A stretch of 64,000 bases of DNA from NCBI RefSeq assembly GCF_001699815.1, contig NZ_MCGB01000072.1, forward strand, positions 24,177-88,176, given 5' to 3'. Within the stretch, counting starts at the first letter, position 1. Each line of letters begins with the position of its first letter. Under the pieces are notes generated by a model. The model saw only the letters and a list, made by a program, of their open reading frames with translations. It was not told the DNA's origin and searched no databases. Source of the stretch: Ralstonia pickettii. GTDB taxonomy: Bacteria > Pseudomonadota > Gammaproteobacteria > Burkholderiales > Burkholderiaceae. The translations under genes were made by a program, and so were the position numbers. Below are positions 26,238 through 35,151 of the stretch, piece by piece.

Positions 26238-28196
26238 ATGCCCAATCTTCAACTGCTGCTGGTCGAAGACAATCCGCTCGACGCAGAACTTACGCGCGCA
26301 CGGCTGGAAACCGCCAACCTGCAGGCTGACACCACGCTGGTCGACAACGAGACCGACTTCATCGCCCAACTGAGCGCGCGAACCTTCGACGCCATCCTGG
26401 CCGACTACATGCTGCCGCAGTTCACGGGGGCGGAGGCGCTCGACATTGCGCGCCGCATGGCACCGCAAACGCCGTTCATCTTCGTGTCGGGTGCGCTGGG
26501 CGAAGAGCATGCGGTGGACATGCTCAAACGCGGCGCCACCGATTACGTCATCAAGCAGCGCCTGCAGCGCCTGCCCGTGGTGCTGCTGCGGGCGCTGGCC
26601 GAAGCAGCCGAACGCCGCCAGCGCATCGCCGCAGAAGCTGCCCTGCGCGAAGCGGAAACGCACTTCCGCCTGCTGATCAACGCGCTCAAGGAGCACGCCG
26701 TGCTCTCGCTCGACCCGCAGGGCATCGTGCGCACCTGGAATGCGGCGTCGCGCAGCATTCTTGGTTATGCGCGCGAAGACATCCTCGGCAAATCGGCGGA
26801 GATTCTGTATCCGCAGGCCGCGCGCGAGGCAGGTGAATTCCAGCGCAAGCTCGAACGCGTGCGCCGCGAAGGCAGCCTCACCGACGACCGCTGGATGCTG
26901 CGCAAGGACGGCACGCCGTTCTACGCATCCAGCGTGGTCACCGCCATCCACAACGAGACGGGGCAACTGGTCGGCTTCTCCAAGATCATCCGCGACTCCA
27001 CGGAAGAGCGCATCGCCGCAGACGCCCTGCGCCGTGCCAAGGAAGAAGCCGAGACCGCCAACCACGCCAAGGACCACTTCCTGGCCGTGCTCTCGCACGA
27101 GCTGCGCACGCCGCTCACGCCAATTCTGACCGCCGTGCATCTGCTGGAACTGCGCCAGGATCTGCCTGCTTATGTGGTCGCGCAGCTCGAAGTCGTGCGC
27201 CGCAACGCCGAACTGGAAGCACGCCTGATCGACGACCTGCTCGACATCACCGGCATTGCGCGCGGCAAGCTGGCCGTGAGCTTTGCGCTGGTCGACCTGT
27301 ATCCGCTGCTGGAGAGCACGCTGGAGATGTCGCGCAACGACATGCAGGCCAAGCGGCTGTCGCTCAAGACGCGCTTCGAGGCGGGCCGCAGTCGGCTGTA
27401 TGCCGACGGCGCGCGCATCCAGCAGGTGATCTGGAACCTAGTGCGCAACGCCGTCAAGTTCACGCCCGAAGGCGGCGCCATCGGGGTGCGCGTCTGGAAC
27501 CCCTCGCCCTCCACCGTGGCCGTGGCCGTGAAGGACAACGGCATCGGCATCGAACCCGACGCGCTGCCGCGTATCTTCTCGGCGTTCGAGCAGGCCGATG
27601 CATCGATCACACAGCGCTTTGGCGGGCTTGGCCTGGGCCTGGCGATTGCCTATGCGCTGGTGCAGAAGCATGAGGGTTCATTGATCGCTGAGAGCGCCGG
27701 CCGCCACGAGGGCGCCACGTTCACGCTCACGCTGCCGCTGGCCACCGAGATGGTGCAGCCCGAGACGCCGCCGTCGCCGCCCTCGCCACGCGCCCAACCG
27801 ACGCGCGGCCTGCACGTGCTGCTGGTGGAAGACAACGCCGATACGGCCGAAGCCATGTCGCAGATGCTGGAGATCCTCGGCCACAGCGTCGCCGTGGCCA
27901 ATGGCGCGCGCACGGCCATGCAAGCCGCTGAATCCGGCACGTTCGATCTGCTGATCAGCGATATCGGCCTGCCGGACGGCAGCGGCCTGGACGTGGTGCG
28001 CGTTTTTGCCGAGCGGCAAGCCGCCCCGTCGATCGCGATTACGGGTTACGGCATGGAAGAAGACATCGCCCGCTGTCGTGACGCGGGCTTTACGGATCAC
28101 CTGACCAAACCGGTGGACTTCAAGCGGCTGGAAACGCTGATGGCCGGCTATCTGGCCGCGCGCGACGCGCGCACCACCGGCGTGGGCGCGGGATAA
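26238..28196 (+). CDS. Hybrid sensor kinase: REC-PAS-HisKA-HATPase-REC
   Basis: 652 residues. The N-terminal receiver has its Asp in ILADYMLPQFTG, followed by a PAS domain (LINALKEHAVLSLDPQGIVR to about 270). The HisKA H-box is FLAVLSHELRTPLTPI, with N-box WNLVRNAVKFT and G boxes DNGIGIEP and GGLGLGLAI. The C-terminal receiver has Asp in LLISDIGLPDGSG and Lys in LTKPVDF. It starts 25 bases after the response regulator. The three genes form a signalling operon in which phosphate could flow from the phytochrome-like kinase through the small regulator. The output is unknown because no DNA-binding domain is encoded. Confidence 0.92.
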   Translation: MPNLQLLLVEDNPLDAELTRARLETANLQADTTLVDNETDFIAQLSARTFDAILADYMLPQFTGAEALDIARRMAPQTPFIFVSGALGEEHAVDMLKRGATDYVIKQRLQRLPVVLLRALAEAAERRQRIAAEAALREAETHFRLLINALKEHAVLSLDPQGIVRTWNAASRSILGYAREDILGKSAEILYPQAAREAGEFQRKLERVRREGSLTDDRWMLRKDGTPFYASSVVTAIHNETGQLVGFSKIIRDSTEERIAADALRRAKEEAETANHAKDHFLAVLSHELRTPLTPILTAVHLLELRQDLPAYVVAQLEVVRRNAELEARLIDDLLDITGIARGKLAVSFALVDLYPLLESTLEMSRNDMQAKRLSLKTRFEAGRSRLYADGARIQQVIWNLVRNAVKFTPEGGAIGVRVWNPSPSTVAVAVKDNGIGIEPDALPRIFSAFEQADASITQRFGGLGLGLAIAYALVQKHEGSLIAESAGRHEGATFTLTLPLATEMVQPETPPSPPSPRAQPTRGLHVLLVEDNADTAEAMSQMLEILGHSVAVANGARTAMQAAESGTFDLLISDIGLPDGSGLDVVRVFAERQAAPSIAITGYGMEEDIARCRDAGFTDHLTKPVDFKRLETLMAGYLAARDARTTGVGAG

Positions 28197-28226
28197 GCCG
28201 CGCCAGAATGCCGCAGGACAGTCACC

Positions 28227-28469
28227 CTAGCGGCGCAACAGGCCCCATGCTGCAGATAGCAGCATGGCGCCTACCACGGCGGCCGTCCACGCCATGATCT
28301 GCCCATCGGCATACAGGTGAGCGAACTGGCCGCTGTAGTAGCCGACCAACGCTCCAATTCCGCCCGTCGCCAGCGCAGCCGCCCATCCCAGGCGTTTGCC
28401 TGCGGGATGCAGCCAACGCGCCGCCACGCCCACCGCCAACCCGATCCACAGCGGCCCGATCCACCCCAT
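28227..28469 (-). CDS. Small membrane protein, GlsB/YeaQ/YmgE-like
   Basis: 80 residues. Three hydrophobic segments with glycine-rich turns (MGWIGPLWIGLAVGVAARWL, GGIGALVGYYSGQF, WTAAVVGAMLLSAAWGLLRR) suit a small inner-membrane protein of the transglycosylase-associated/GlsB type. The start at 28469 is supported by GGAGAACAGGC; the frame runs on upstream without support. It converges on the signalling operon. The family assignment is tentative. Confidence 0.65.
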   Translation of the reverse strand: MGWIGPLWIGLAVGVAARWLHPAGKRLGWAAALATGGIGALVGYYSGQFAHLYADGQIMAWTAAVVGAMLLSAAWGLLRR

Positions 28470-28637
28470 GCCTGTTCTCCGTATTGCCCTTGAGCGATTC
28501 AACTGGACGCGTACCTTAGCGCAGGACGCAGCGGAAGGCCACGGCGGTGCCCCGCGCGGCGCGTGACGAATAACCGACATTCATCCATACACGTCACCAG
28601 ATTTGACCTGTGTCCTGCTGATCCGGGGGCCGGGCGT

Positions 28638-28643
28638 TATAAT
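28638..28643 (+). promoter_or_regulatory. -10 element before hemA
   Basis: TATAAT (in GCGTTATAATCC) sits 47 bases before the hemA start in a GC-rich region. No good -35 lies at 16-18 bases, so this is a partial promoter match. Confidence 0.4.
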
Positions 28644-28689
28644 CCAGAGTGCTCAAAATTCGTGCCGTTTCTTTAACCGGCCGCCCCAC

Positions 28690-29997
28690 ATGCAGTTGCT
28701 GACGCTCGGAATCAACCACCACACTGCGCCGCTTTCCCTGCGCGAGAAGGTGGCGTTTCCGCTCGAGCAGCTCAAGCCCGCGCTGGGCACGCTGCGCCAG
28801 CATCTGCCCCACCTCAGAAGCACGGCAGAAGCCGCCATTCTCTCCACCTGCAATCGCACCGAAATCTACTGCGCCACCGACGGCAACCTGCCTGAACAGA
28901 CCGCGCACGAACATGCCATTCGCTGGCTGGCGCAGCACCACAACATCGACGCCGGCGAACTTGCGCCCCATGTGTATTCGCTCGGCCAGTCGCTGGCCGT
29001 ACGCCACGCATTTCGCGTGGCCAGCGGGCTCGATTCGATGGTGCTGGGCGAGACCCAGATCCTCGGGCAGATGAAAGACGCCGTGCGCACCGCCACCGAG
29101 GCGGGCGCCTTGGGCACGTACCTGAATCAGCTGTTCCAGCGCACCTTTGCCGTGGCCAAGGAAGTGCGCGGCACGACAGAGATCGGCGCGCATTCCGTGT
29201 CGATGGCCGCCGCCGCCGTTCGCCTGGCGCAGCGCATCTTTGAGTCGATCGCTGATCAGCGCGTCCTGTTCATCGGCGCCGGCGAGATGATCGAGCTGTG
29301 CGCCACCCACTTCGCCGCGCAGACGCCGCGCGAAGTGGTGATCGCCAACCGCACGCTGGAACGCGGCGAGAAGCTGGCCGAATCGCTGTCGAACCAGGGC
29401 CTGAACGCCCGCGCCGTGCGTCTGGCCGAACTGCCGACCAAGCTTGCCGAGTTCGACATCGTTGTCTCGTGCACCGCCAGCACGCTGCCCATCATCGGCC
29501 TGGGCGCCGTTGAGCGCGCCATCAAGCAGCGCCGCCACCGCCCAATGTTCATGGTCGACCTGGCGGTGCCGCGCGACATCGAACCCGAAGTCGCACGTCT
29601 GTCCGACGTGTTCCTCTACACCGTGGACGACCTGGGCGCTATCGTGCGCGAAGGCAACGCGCTGCGGCAGGCCGCCGTGGCGCAGGCCGAGGCCATCATC
29701 GAAACGCGCGTGCTGAACTTCATGCACTGGCTCGATGCGCGCAGCGTGGTGCCGATCATTCGCGATCTGCACGCCCAGGCTGAAACGCTGCGCCAAGGTG
29801 AACTGGAACGCGCCCAGCGCATGCTCGCCCGCGGCGACGATCCGGCGCTGGTGCTCGAAGCGCTGTCTCAGGCGCTCACCAAGAAATTCCTCCACGGCCC
29901 GACGCATGCGCTCAACCACGCGCAGGGCGAAGGCCGCGAACAGCTCATCGACCTGCTGCCGGCGCTATTCCGCCAGTCCAGCCACTCCGAGCGCTAG
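28690..29997 (+). CDS. hemA: Glutamyl-tRNA reductase
   Basis: 435 residues, normal length. Reduces glutamyl-tRNA(Glu) to glutamate-1-semialdehyde, the first step of C5 heme synthesis. The start [20 protein letters not shown], catalytic C54 in [10 protein letters not shown], the tRNA/active-site region [15 protein letters not shown] and the NADPH site [13 protein letters not shown] are all present, followed by the dimerisation helices. An earlier in-frame ATG at 28603 is not supported by the family. It is followed by prfA, 109 bases on, the usual betaproteobacterial order. Confidence 0.97.
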   Translation: MQLLTLGINHHTAPLSLREKVAFPLEQLKPALGTLRQHLPHLRSTAEAAILSTCNRTEIYCATDGNLPEQTAHEHAIRWLAQHHNIDAGELAPHVYSLGQSLAVRHAFRVASGLDSMVLGETQILGQMKDAVRTATEAGALGTYLNQLFQRTFAVAKEVRGTTEIGAHSVSMAAAAVRLAQRIFESIADQRVLFIGAGEMIELCATHFAAQTPREVVIANRTLERGEKLAESLSNQGLNARAVRLAELPTKLAEFDIVVSCTASTLPIIGLGAVERAIKQRRHRPMFMVDLAVPRDIEPEVARLSDVFLYTVDDLGAIVREGNALRQAAVAQAEAIIETRVLNFMHWLDARSVVPIIRDLHAQAETLRQGELERAQRMLARGDDPALVLEALSQALTKKFLHGPTHALNHAQGEGREQLIDLLPALFRQSSHSER

Positions 29998-30106
29998 CGG
30001 CCAGCGCATCGCACGTGCGCCGCATGGTTTCACGCCCGGCGCGCAACATCTGGCGCGGTATCATGCGCCGCCTCCGCTTCCAGCGTTTCCCTCCGCGACT
30101 GCCCGA

Positions 30107-31189
30107 ATGAAGCCCAGCATGCTGTCCAAGCTCGACCAACTGGCCGAGCGCATCGTCGAAATCAACGCGCTGCTTGCGCGTGAAGACGCCACCGCCAACC
30201 TCGACCAATATCGCAAGCTCACGCGCGAACACGCCGAGCTGGAGCCCGTGGTCGCGCAATTTGCCGCATGGAAGCAGGCGGAGGAAGACATCGCCACCGC
30301 GCAGGAGCTGGCGGCCGATCCGGACATGAAGGCGTTTGCGGAAGACGAACTGCGTGCCGCGCGCGAGCGGATGGAATCCCTCGAAGGCGAACTGCAACGT
30401 CTGCTGCTGCCAAAAGACCCGAACGACCACCGCAACATCTTCGTGGAAATCCGCGCAGGCACGGGCGGCGATGAATCCGCGCTCTTTGCCGGCGACCTGC
30501 TGCGCATGTACACGCGCTACGCCGAACGGCAGCGCTGGCAGGTGGAGATCGTGAGCGAATCGCCATCAGACCTTGGCGGCTACAAGGAAGTGATTGCGCG
30601 GCTGGTGGGCGAAGGCGCGTACTCGCGCCTGAAGTTCGAATCTGGCGGCCACCGCGTGCAGCGCGTGCCGGCCACCGAGGCGCAGGGGCGCATCCATACG
30701 TCGGCCTGCACCGTGGCGGTCATGCCGGAAGCCGATGCGCTGGCCGACATCCAGATCAACCCGGCCGATCTGCGCATCGATACGTTCCGCGCGTCGGGCG
30801 CAGGCGGCCAGCACATCAACAAGACGGATTCCGCCGTGCGCATCACCCACCTGCCGACCGGCCTGGTGGTGGAATGCCAGGACGACCGCAGCCAGCACCG
30901 CAACAAGGACCGCGCCATGCAAGTCCTTGCCGCGCGCCTGAAGGATCGCCAGGAGCGCGAGGCGCAAGCCAAGGAAGCCAGCGCGCGCAAGAGCCTGATC
31001 GGCTCGGGCGACCGGTCCGACCGCATCCGCACGTACAACTTCCCGCAAGGCCGCGTGACCGATCACCGCATCAACCTGACGCTGTACAAAATCGACGCGA
31101 TCATGGACGGCGACATCGATGAACTCGTGGGCGCGTTGGCTGCTGAGCACCAGGCGGAACAGCTCGCGGCGCTGGGCGAAGACGCCTGA
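30107..31189 (+). CDS. prfA: Peptide chain release factor 1
   Basis: 360 residues from ATG 30107 ([20 protein letters not shown]); ATG 30119 is an alternative that removes four residues. Recognises UAA and UAG in the ribosome and triggers peptide release. The GGQ motif is at 233-235 in [19 protein letters not shown]. The N-terminal helical domain and the [19 protein letters not shown] end are typical. The frame is open far upstream into hemA, but that part has no RF1 similarity. PrmC, which methylates this GGQ glutamine, is encoded two genes downstream. Confidence 0.96.
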   Translation: MKPSMLSKLDQLAERIVEINALLAREDATANLDQYRKLTREHAELEPVVAQFAAWKQAEEDIATAQELAADPDMKAFAEDELRAARERMESLEGELQRLLLPKDPNDHRNIFVEIRAGTGGDESALFAGDLLRMYTRYAERQRWQVEIVSESPSDLGGYKEVIARLVGEGAYSRLKFESGGHRVQRVPATEAQGRIHTSACTVAVMPEADALADIQINPADLRIDTFRASGAGGQHINKTDSAVRITHLPTGLVVECQDDRSQHRNKDRAMQVLAARLKDRQEREAQAKEASARKSLIGSGDRSDRIRTYNFPQGRVTDHRINLTLYKIDAIMDGDIDELVGALAAEHQAEQLAALGEDA

Positions 31190-31370
31190 TCGCCCAATCG
31201 TTAAAAAGCGCGCTCTCCGTAACATCCGCTTGCGTTTGATACAGCTTTGCGCGATGGCGAGACGGTCCCGCGTTCCTATAATCGATCTCGATCACGCCGA
31301 GTGCATCGCCGGTCGCATCCGGCACGCACTCACCAACAAGCGCGGCAACATCACGATTAGGAGAATCGCA

Positions 31371-31739
31371 ATGCGTACCCAACTGCTGGCTATTACCGTC
31401 GCCACCACCCTCGCACTCGGCCTGGCCGCCTGCGGCAAGAAAGACGAGGCCACCGACCAGGCGGCCAAGAGCGCGATGGAGCAATCGAAGGACGCCGCCA
31501 AACAGGCGCTCGACAACGCCGGCACCGCCGTGACCAAGGCCGCGGACGCCGCCAAGGTGGAACTGTCGCAAGCGGCTTCGGACGCGCAAGTCTCCGCCTC
31601 GGGCGCGCTGGCGCAGGCCAAGGAGGCCGCCAAGACCGCGGCCGACAAGACGGCCGACGCGGCCAAGGTTGCAGCAGACAAAACCGCTGACGCCACCAAG
31701 GAAGCGGCCAACAAGGTCAAGGACGCGACCAAGCAGTAA
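31371..31739 (+). CDS. Ala/Lys-rich repeat lipoprotein
   Basis: 122 residues. Signal peptide with lipobox LGLAAC (Cys 19-21 region), then an almost pure Ala/Lys/Asp helix with 7- and 11-residue repeats (KTADAAKVAADKTADATK), like apolipoprotein- or LEA-type amphipathic helices. AGGAGAATCGC precedes the start; the upstream part of the frame is not used. It sits between prfA and prmC and probably has its own promoter (TATAAT near 31276). Likely an envelope stress protein; function unknown. Confidence 0.85.
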   Translation: MRTQLLAITVATTLALGLAACGKKDEATDQAAKSAMEQSKDAAKQALDNAGTAVTKAADAAKVELSQAASDAQVSASGALAQAKEAAKTAADKTADAAKVAADKTADATKEAANKVKDATKQ

Positions 31740-31766
31740 GCGCCGCTCAACCGCACAGCCCCGCTC

Positions 31767-31804
31767 GCGGGCCCGCGCCACATCGGCCGGGCCCGTGTTA
31801 TTTT
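31767..31804 (+). terminator. Probable terminator after the lipoprotein gene
   Basis: Two CGGGCCCG blocks separated by about 14 bases can form a GC-rich hairpin followed by TGTTATTTT. It falls just before the prmC start. Confidence 0.5.
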
Positions 31805-31836
31805 GTGCGCCCGATCTCCGCTGCCAGTCTGTTGCC

Positions 31837-32739
31837 GTGTCGTCTGTTCCCGTCATTTCGCCCGAAACCCTGGCTCGTGTGGCCGATGCGCTGACAGCGC
31901 TGGCCCGTGCCGGCCTGCCCGCACTGGAAGCACGCATGCTGGTCTCGCACGTGACGGGCCTGTCGCGCGTGCAACTCATCACGCAAGACACCTGCGCCAT
32001 CGACGTGGCCGCGCGCGCGCGTATCAGCGAACTCGCGGCGCGCCGCTTGGCCGGCGAGCCGATGGCGTATCTGCTCGGCGAACGAGAATTCTTCGGCCGC
32101 ACCTTCAAGGTGACGCCCGCCGTGCTGATCCCGCGCCCTGATACCGAATTGCTGGTCGAACAGGCGCTGGACCACCTCGAGGAGTGCGATGCGCCGGCCG
32201 TGCTCGACATGGGCACGGGCAGCGGCATCATCGCCATCACGATTGCGCTGGCGCGGCGCGACGCGCGCGTGTGGGCCACCGACGCCTCCGCCGATGCGCT
32301 GGCCGTGGCGATCGACAACGCCAAGGCGCTCGGTGCCACCAACGTCCAGACTGCGCTGGGCGACTGGTACGGCGCGCTGGCCGGAACCGATGCGCCACCC
32401 GCCTTCGACCTGATCGCCAGCAACCCGCCCTACATCGCCGCCACCGACGCGCATCTCGACCAGGGCGACCTGCGCTTCGAGCCCGCCAGCGCCCTCACCG
32501 ACCACGATGACGGCCTGCGCCACCTGTGCAGCATCGTCGCCGGGGCGCCGGCGCGGCTCGTCTCCGGGGGATGGCTGCTGGTCGAACACGGCTACGACCA
32601 AGGCGAACCTGTGCGAGCGCTGCTGGGCGGCGCCGGCTTCGCCAACGTCTTCACCGCGCAGGACCTAGCCGGCCACGACCGGTGCAGCGGCGGGCAATGG
32701 CCGGATCAAAACGCCGGTGCGCGTTCCTCGCTAAAATAG
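31837..32739 (+). CDS. prmC: Release factor glutamine methyltransferase
   Basis: 300 residues from the GTG at 31837. Methylates the GGQ glutamine of release factors. AdoMet site VLDMGTGSGIIAITIAL and catalytic ASNPPYIA motif are intact; EREFFGRTFKVTPAVLIPRP precedes the methyltransferase fold. The N-terminal helical domain begins ISPETLARVADAL. No strong ribosome site is visible, so the exact start is uncertain; the open frame extends back into the lipoprotein gene without similarity. Product genes prfA and prmC being close is usual. Confidence 0.92.
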   Translation: MSSVPVISPETLARVADALTALARAGLPALEARMLVSHVTGLSRVQLITQDTCAIDVAARARISELAARRLAGEPMAYLLGEREFFGRTFKVTPAVLIPRPDTELLVEQALDHLEECDAPAVLDMGTGSGIIAITIALARRDARVWATDASADALAVAIDNAKALGATNVQTALGDWYGALAGTDAPPAFDLIASNPPYIAATDAHLDQGDLRFEPASALTDHDDGLRHLCSIVAGAPARLVSGGWLLVEHGYDQGEPVRALLGGAGFANVFTAQDLAGHDRCSGGQWPDQNAGARSSLK

Positions 32740-32807
32740 ATGGGTTTTCCAATGTGGATGTCAGCTCGGGAACCCGGCTGCCGCCCCTCACCCAATCGAG
32801 TCTCCCC

Positions 32808-33119
32808 ATGAGCACCACGCACGAAAAGATCGACCAGATCGTCAAAGGCCACCCCGTCGTCCTCTTCATGAAGGGCACGGCGCAATTCCCGATGTGCGGC
32901 TTTTCGGGCCGCGCCATCCAGATCCTGAAGGCCTGCGGCGTGGACCGTCCGCACACCGTCAACGTGCTGGAAGACGACGAAATCCGCCAGGGCATCAAGG
33001 ACTACGCCAACTGGCCGACCATTCCGCAGCTCTATGTCAACGGCGAGTTCATCGGCGGCTCGGACATCATGATGGAGATGTACCAGAGCGGCGAGCTGCA
33101 GCCGCTGCTGGCTGCTTGA
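32808..33119 (+). CDS. grxD: Monothiol glutaredoxin Grx4
   Basis: 103 residues. Binds and transfers [2Fe-2S] clusters with glutathione. The single-cysteine CGFS active site is at C30 (FPMCGFSG), with the family blocks GHPVVLFMKGT, NWPTIPQLYVNGEFIGGSDI and the GSH-binding region. Full length for a single-domain GrxD. It lies 68 bases after prmC and 19 before ubiX. Confidence 0.96.
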   Translation: MSTTHEKIDQIVKGHPVVLFMKGTAQFPMCGFSGRAIQILKACGVDRPHTVNVLEDDEIRQGIKDYANWPTIPQLYVNGEFIGGSDIMMEMYQSGELQPLLAA

Positions 33120-33138
33120 GCTACGGTCTCATTTCAGC

Positions 33139-33762
33139 GTGACTCCGACCCCGAACGCCACGGCTCAGACGCCACCCGTGCGCCGCATCATCGTGGCGAT
33201 CACGGGGGCGTCAGGGGCAATTTACGGGGTGCGGCTGCTGCAGGTTCTGGAGGGCCTACGTGAAACAGCGGGGGTGGAATCGCACCTGCTGATGTCGCCC
33301 GCAGGGCTGATGAACGTGCAGCATGAGCTGCACATGGCACGCGAAGAGGTGGAAGCGCTGGCGCACGTCGTGCATAACGTGCGCGATATCGGCGCGACCA
33401 TTGCCAGCGGCTCGTTTGCAGCGGAAGCGATGGTGGTCGCGCCCTGCTCGATGAAGACGCTGGCGGCCGTCGCGCATGGCCTGTCAGACAACCTCATTGC
33501 GCGCGCTGCCGACGTCACGCTCAAGGAGCGCCGCCGCCTCATCCTGATGGTGCGCGAAACGCCGTTGAATCTGGCGCACCTGCGCAACATGACGGCCGTC
33601 ACAGAGATGGGCGGAATCGTGTTTCCGCCCGTGCCGGGCTTTTACCAGCGCCCCAAGACGATCGACGACCTGGTCGACCACACGGTCGGGCGCGTGCTGG
33701 ATCTGATCGGCTTGCCGCAGACGTTGGCGCCGGGCTGGCGGGGCCTGCGTTCAACGGACTAG
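33139..33762 (+). CDS. ubiX: Flavin prenyltransferase UbiX
   Basis: 207 residues. Makes prenylated FMN, the cofactor of UbiD-type decarboxylases, used in ubiquinone synthesis. Conserved start RRIIVAITGASGAIYGVRLL, the FMN-binding SGSFAAEAMVVAPCSMKTLA, LKERRRLILMVRETPLN and VPGFYQRPKTIDDLVDH are present. A GTG start at 33139 gives the normal family length with a short polar leader. It follows grxD closely and may be co-transcribed. Confidence 0.95.
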   Translation: MTPTPNATAQTPPVRRIIVAITGASGAIYGVRLLQVLEGLRETAGVESHLLMSPAGLMNVQHELHMAREEVEALAHVVHNVRDIGATIASGSFAAEAMVVAPCSMKTLAAVAHGLSDNLIARAADVTLKERRRLILMVRETPLNLAHLRNMTAVTEMGGIVFPPVPGFYQRPKTIDDLVDHTVGRVLDLIGLPQTLAPGWRGLRSTD

Positions 33763-33784
33763 ACGCTGATCAGCCGACTGCCGA

Positions 33785-33955
33785 TCAGCGGTGGTGGTAA
33801 TTGAAGTACACCGAAGGTCCACCCCAATAGCCGCCGTAATAGGCGGGATAAGCCGGTGCGGCATAAACCGGCGCAGGCGCCACAGCCACCGGCGCCGGAT
33901 ACACAGCACATCCCCCAAGCGTCGCGGCCAACAAGGCCAGAGCCACGATTTTCAT
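33785..33955 (-). CDS. 56-residue Pro/Tyr-rich lipoprotein
   Basis: Translation: signal peptide MKIVALALLAATLGGCA with lipobox LGGC, then a proline/alanine/tyrosine-rich tail (PAPVAVAPAPVYAAPAYPAY) ending YFNYHHR. AAGGACG lies 7 bases before the ATG. Small lipoproteins of this composition are common in Ralstonia and Burkholderia; no function is known. It converges on ubiX. Confidence 0.7.
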   Translation of the reverse strand: MKIVALALLAATLGGCAVYPAPVAVAPAPVYAAPAYPAYYGGYWGGPSVYFNYHHR

Positions 33956-34076
33956 GATTAGCGTCCTTCGGCCCCGCTAGTGGAGCCATGTCGACGTTAT
34001 AAGCCGGCGCGAGCGACGCCGGCGTCATGCGGGTGTAAGCGGTGTAACCGAAAACTACGAACGGGTGTTCGTAAGT

Positions 34077-34817
34077 TCACTGCTTAGGCATCGGCTTACC
34101 TGCAGAAGGCTTGGCCGTCGCGGCGGGCGCGGACGCGGCCACACCGGACGCCGCAGGCGGTTTGGGTGCATTCGGGTCGACTTCCGCACGCATCTGGTCC
34201 ATGACCGCCCCGGCGCGCGGCGCCCAAAGGAATTCCACCGTGCCGTTCTGTGGCTCTTCAGGAATCGCATACATCGTGATGATCGTCTGCTGACCCGCCC
34301 AACGTGCGCGAAGCGAATCGACTGTCTTGCCAGACTTGAGCTTGAGGGGCGCCTTGCCTTCCTGCGCTGGCTTGCCGTAGCGATCGGACAAGGCCTGGAA
34401 GACGCGCTGTTCGGTATCCACGCCGCGCGTCGGCACGAACATGCCGGCGATGTTGCCATCCTGGTCAATCAGCAGCACGGCCTGCGGTCCATCCATCAAC
34501 TCGGGGCGCGATGCCTGCGGCACGCCCAGCGAACGCGTGCGGCCGTGCGATTCCAGCGCGTCGGAGCAATATTCGGCGACGTCGTTGCCGCCATTCGCGC
34601 GGACGTCTTCGCACGAAGGCAGCTTGCGCAGCGGCTTGCCGAGCGGAAAGGCATCGAGCAGCACCGCCACATCGCCAGGGTCGCGCGCCGCCTTGGCGGG
34701 TGCTGCGGCCTTGGGAGCAGCCTTGGCTGCGGGTGCGGCAAACGCCACGGGCGCGAGCAACGAGGTCGAGATGGCAAGCGCAGCAGTTGCAGTGGCGCGT
34801 CGCGTCCAGCAGGTCAT
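34077..34817 (-). CDS. Exported protein of unknown function with Ala/Pro-rich ends
   Basis: 246 residues. N-terminal signal peptide (ATATAALAISTSLLAPVAFA), an Ala/Lys-rich linker, then a folded core of about 150 residues (DPGDVAVLLDAFPLGKPL, AEYCSDALESHGRT, AVLLIDQDGNIAGMFVPTRG, AGQQTIITMYAIPEEP) and an Ala/Pro/Lys-rich tail (220-246). One cysteine pair could form a disulphide. No family recognised. It is a single gene, convergent with the lipoprotein and divergent from opgG. Confidence 0.75.
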   Translation of the reverse strand: MTCWTRRATATAALAISTSLLAPVAFAAPAAKAAPKAAAPAKAARDPGDVAVLLDAFPLGKPLRKLPSCEDVRANGGNDVAEYCSDALESHGRTRSLGVPQASRPELMDGPQAVLLIDQDGNIAGMFVPTRGVDTEQRVFQALSDRYGKPAQEGKAPLKLKSGKTVDSLRARWAGQQTIITMYAIPEEPQNGTVEFLWAPRAGAVMDQMRAEVDPNAPKPPAASGVAASAPAATAKPSAGKPMPKQ

Positions 34818-35015
34818 GCGAACTCCATTGAGAAAAGAGCCGAAAGTGTGCCACGCGGGAATCCGGGCGCACGGAAAAGCGATTCTGACTGCCGGCAGAC
34901 GGCCTGCGTTCCCGTCAACCGAATGGCCGAGCGGCTCGAAACCGCTTGGTTACACGCCATTTGACGCGGATAGCGGCCCGATGCGGCCGGAAACATTATC
35001 AAAATGTTGCCGCTT

Positions 35016-35045
35016 TTGATCTCGCAAAGGTCCGGCGGGTAAAAT
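35016..35045 (+). promoter_or_regulatory. Sigma-70-type promoter before opgG
   Basis: TTGATC (35016-35021), an 18-base spacer and TAAAAT (35040-35045), about 105 bases before the chosen opgG start. The rest of the 34818-35151 gap shows nothing else clear. Confidence 0.45.
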
Positions 35046-35151
35046 CTCGGCGGCACAGACGAATGACCGGCAGGACCGAAGCGTCACGTTCCTCGGCCCG
35101 CCGCATAGACTCGATCTCATTTTGAACATTCCCTCCGCTGTTTCCTCCCGC

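Noticed and set aside
33763..33790. Possible terminator between ubiX and the small lipoprotein (GATCAGC repeats)
   Set aside because: The repeats CTGATCAGC and GATCAGCGG do not form a stable stem with a T-run.
34918..34960. tRNA-like stretch (ATGGCCGAGCGGCT) before opgG
   Set aside because: It resembles a D-arm of tRNA-Ser/Leu, but no acceptor, anticodon or T-arm can be drawn around it.
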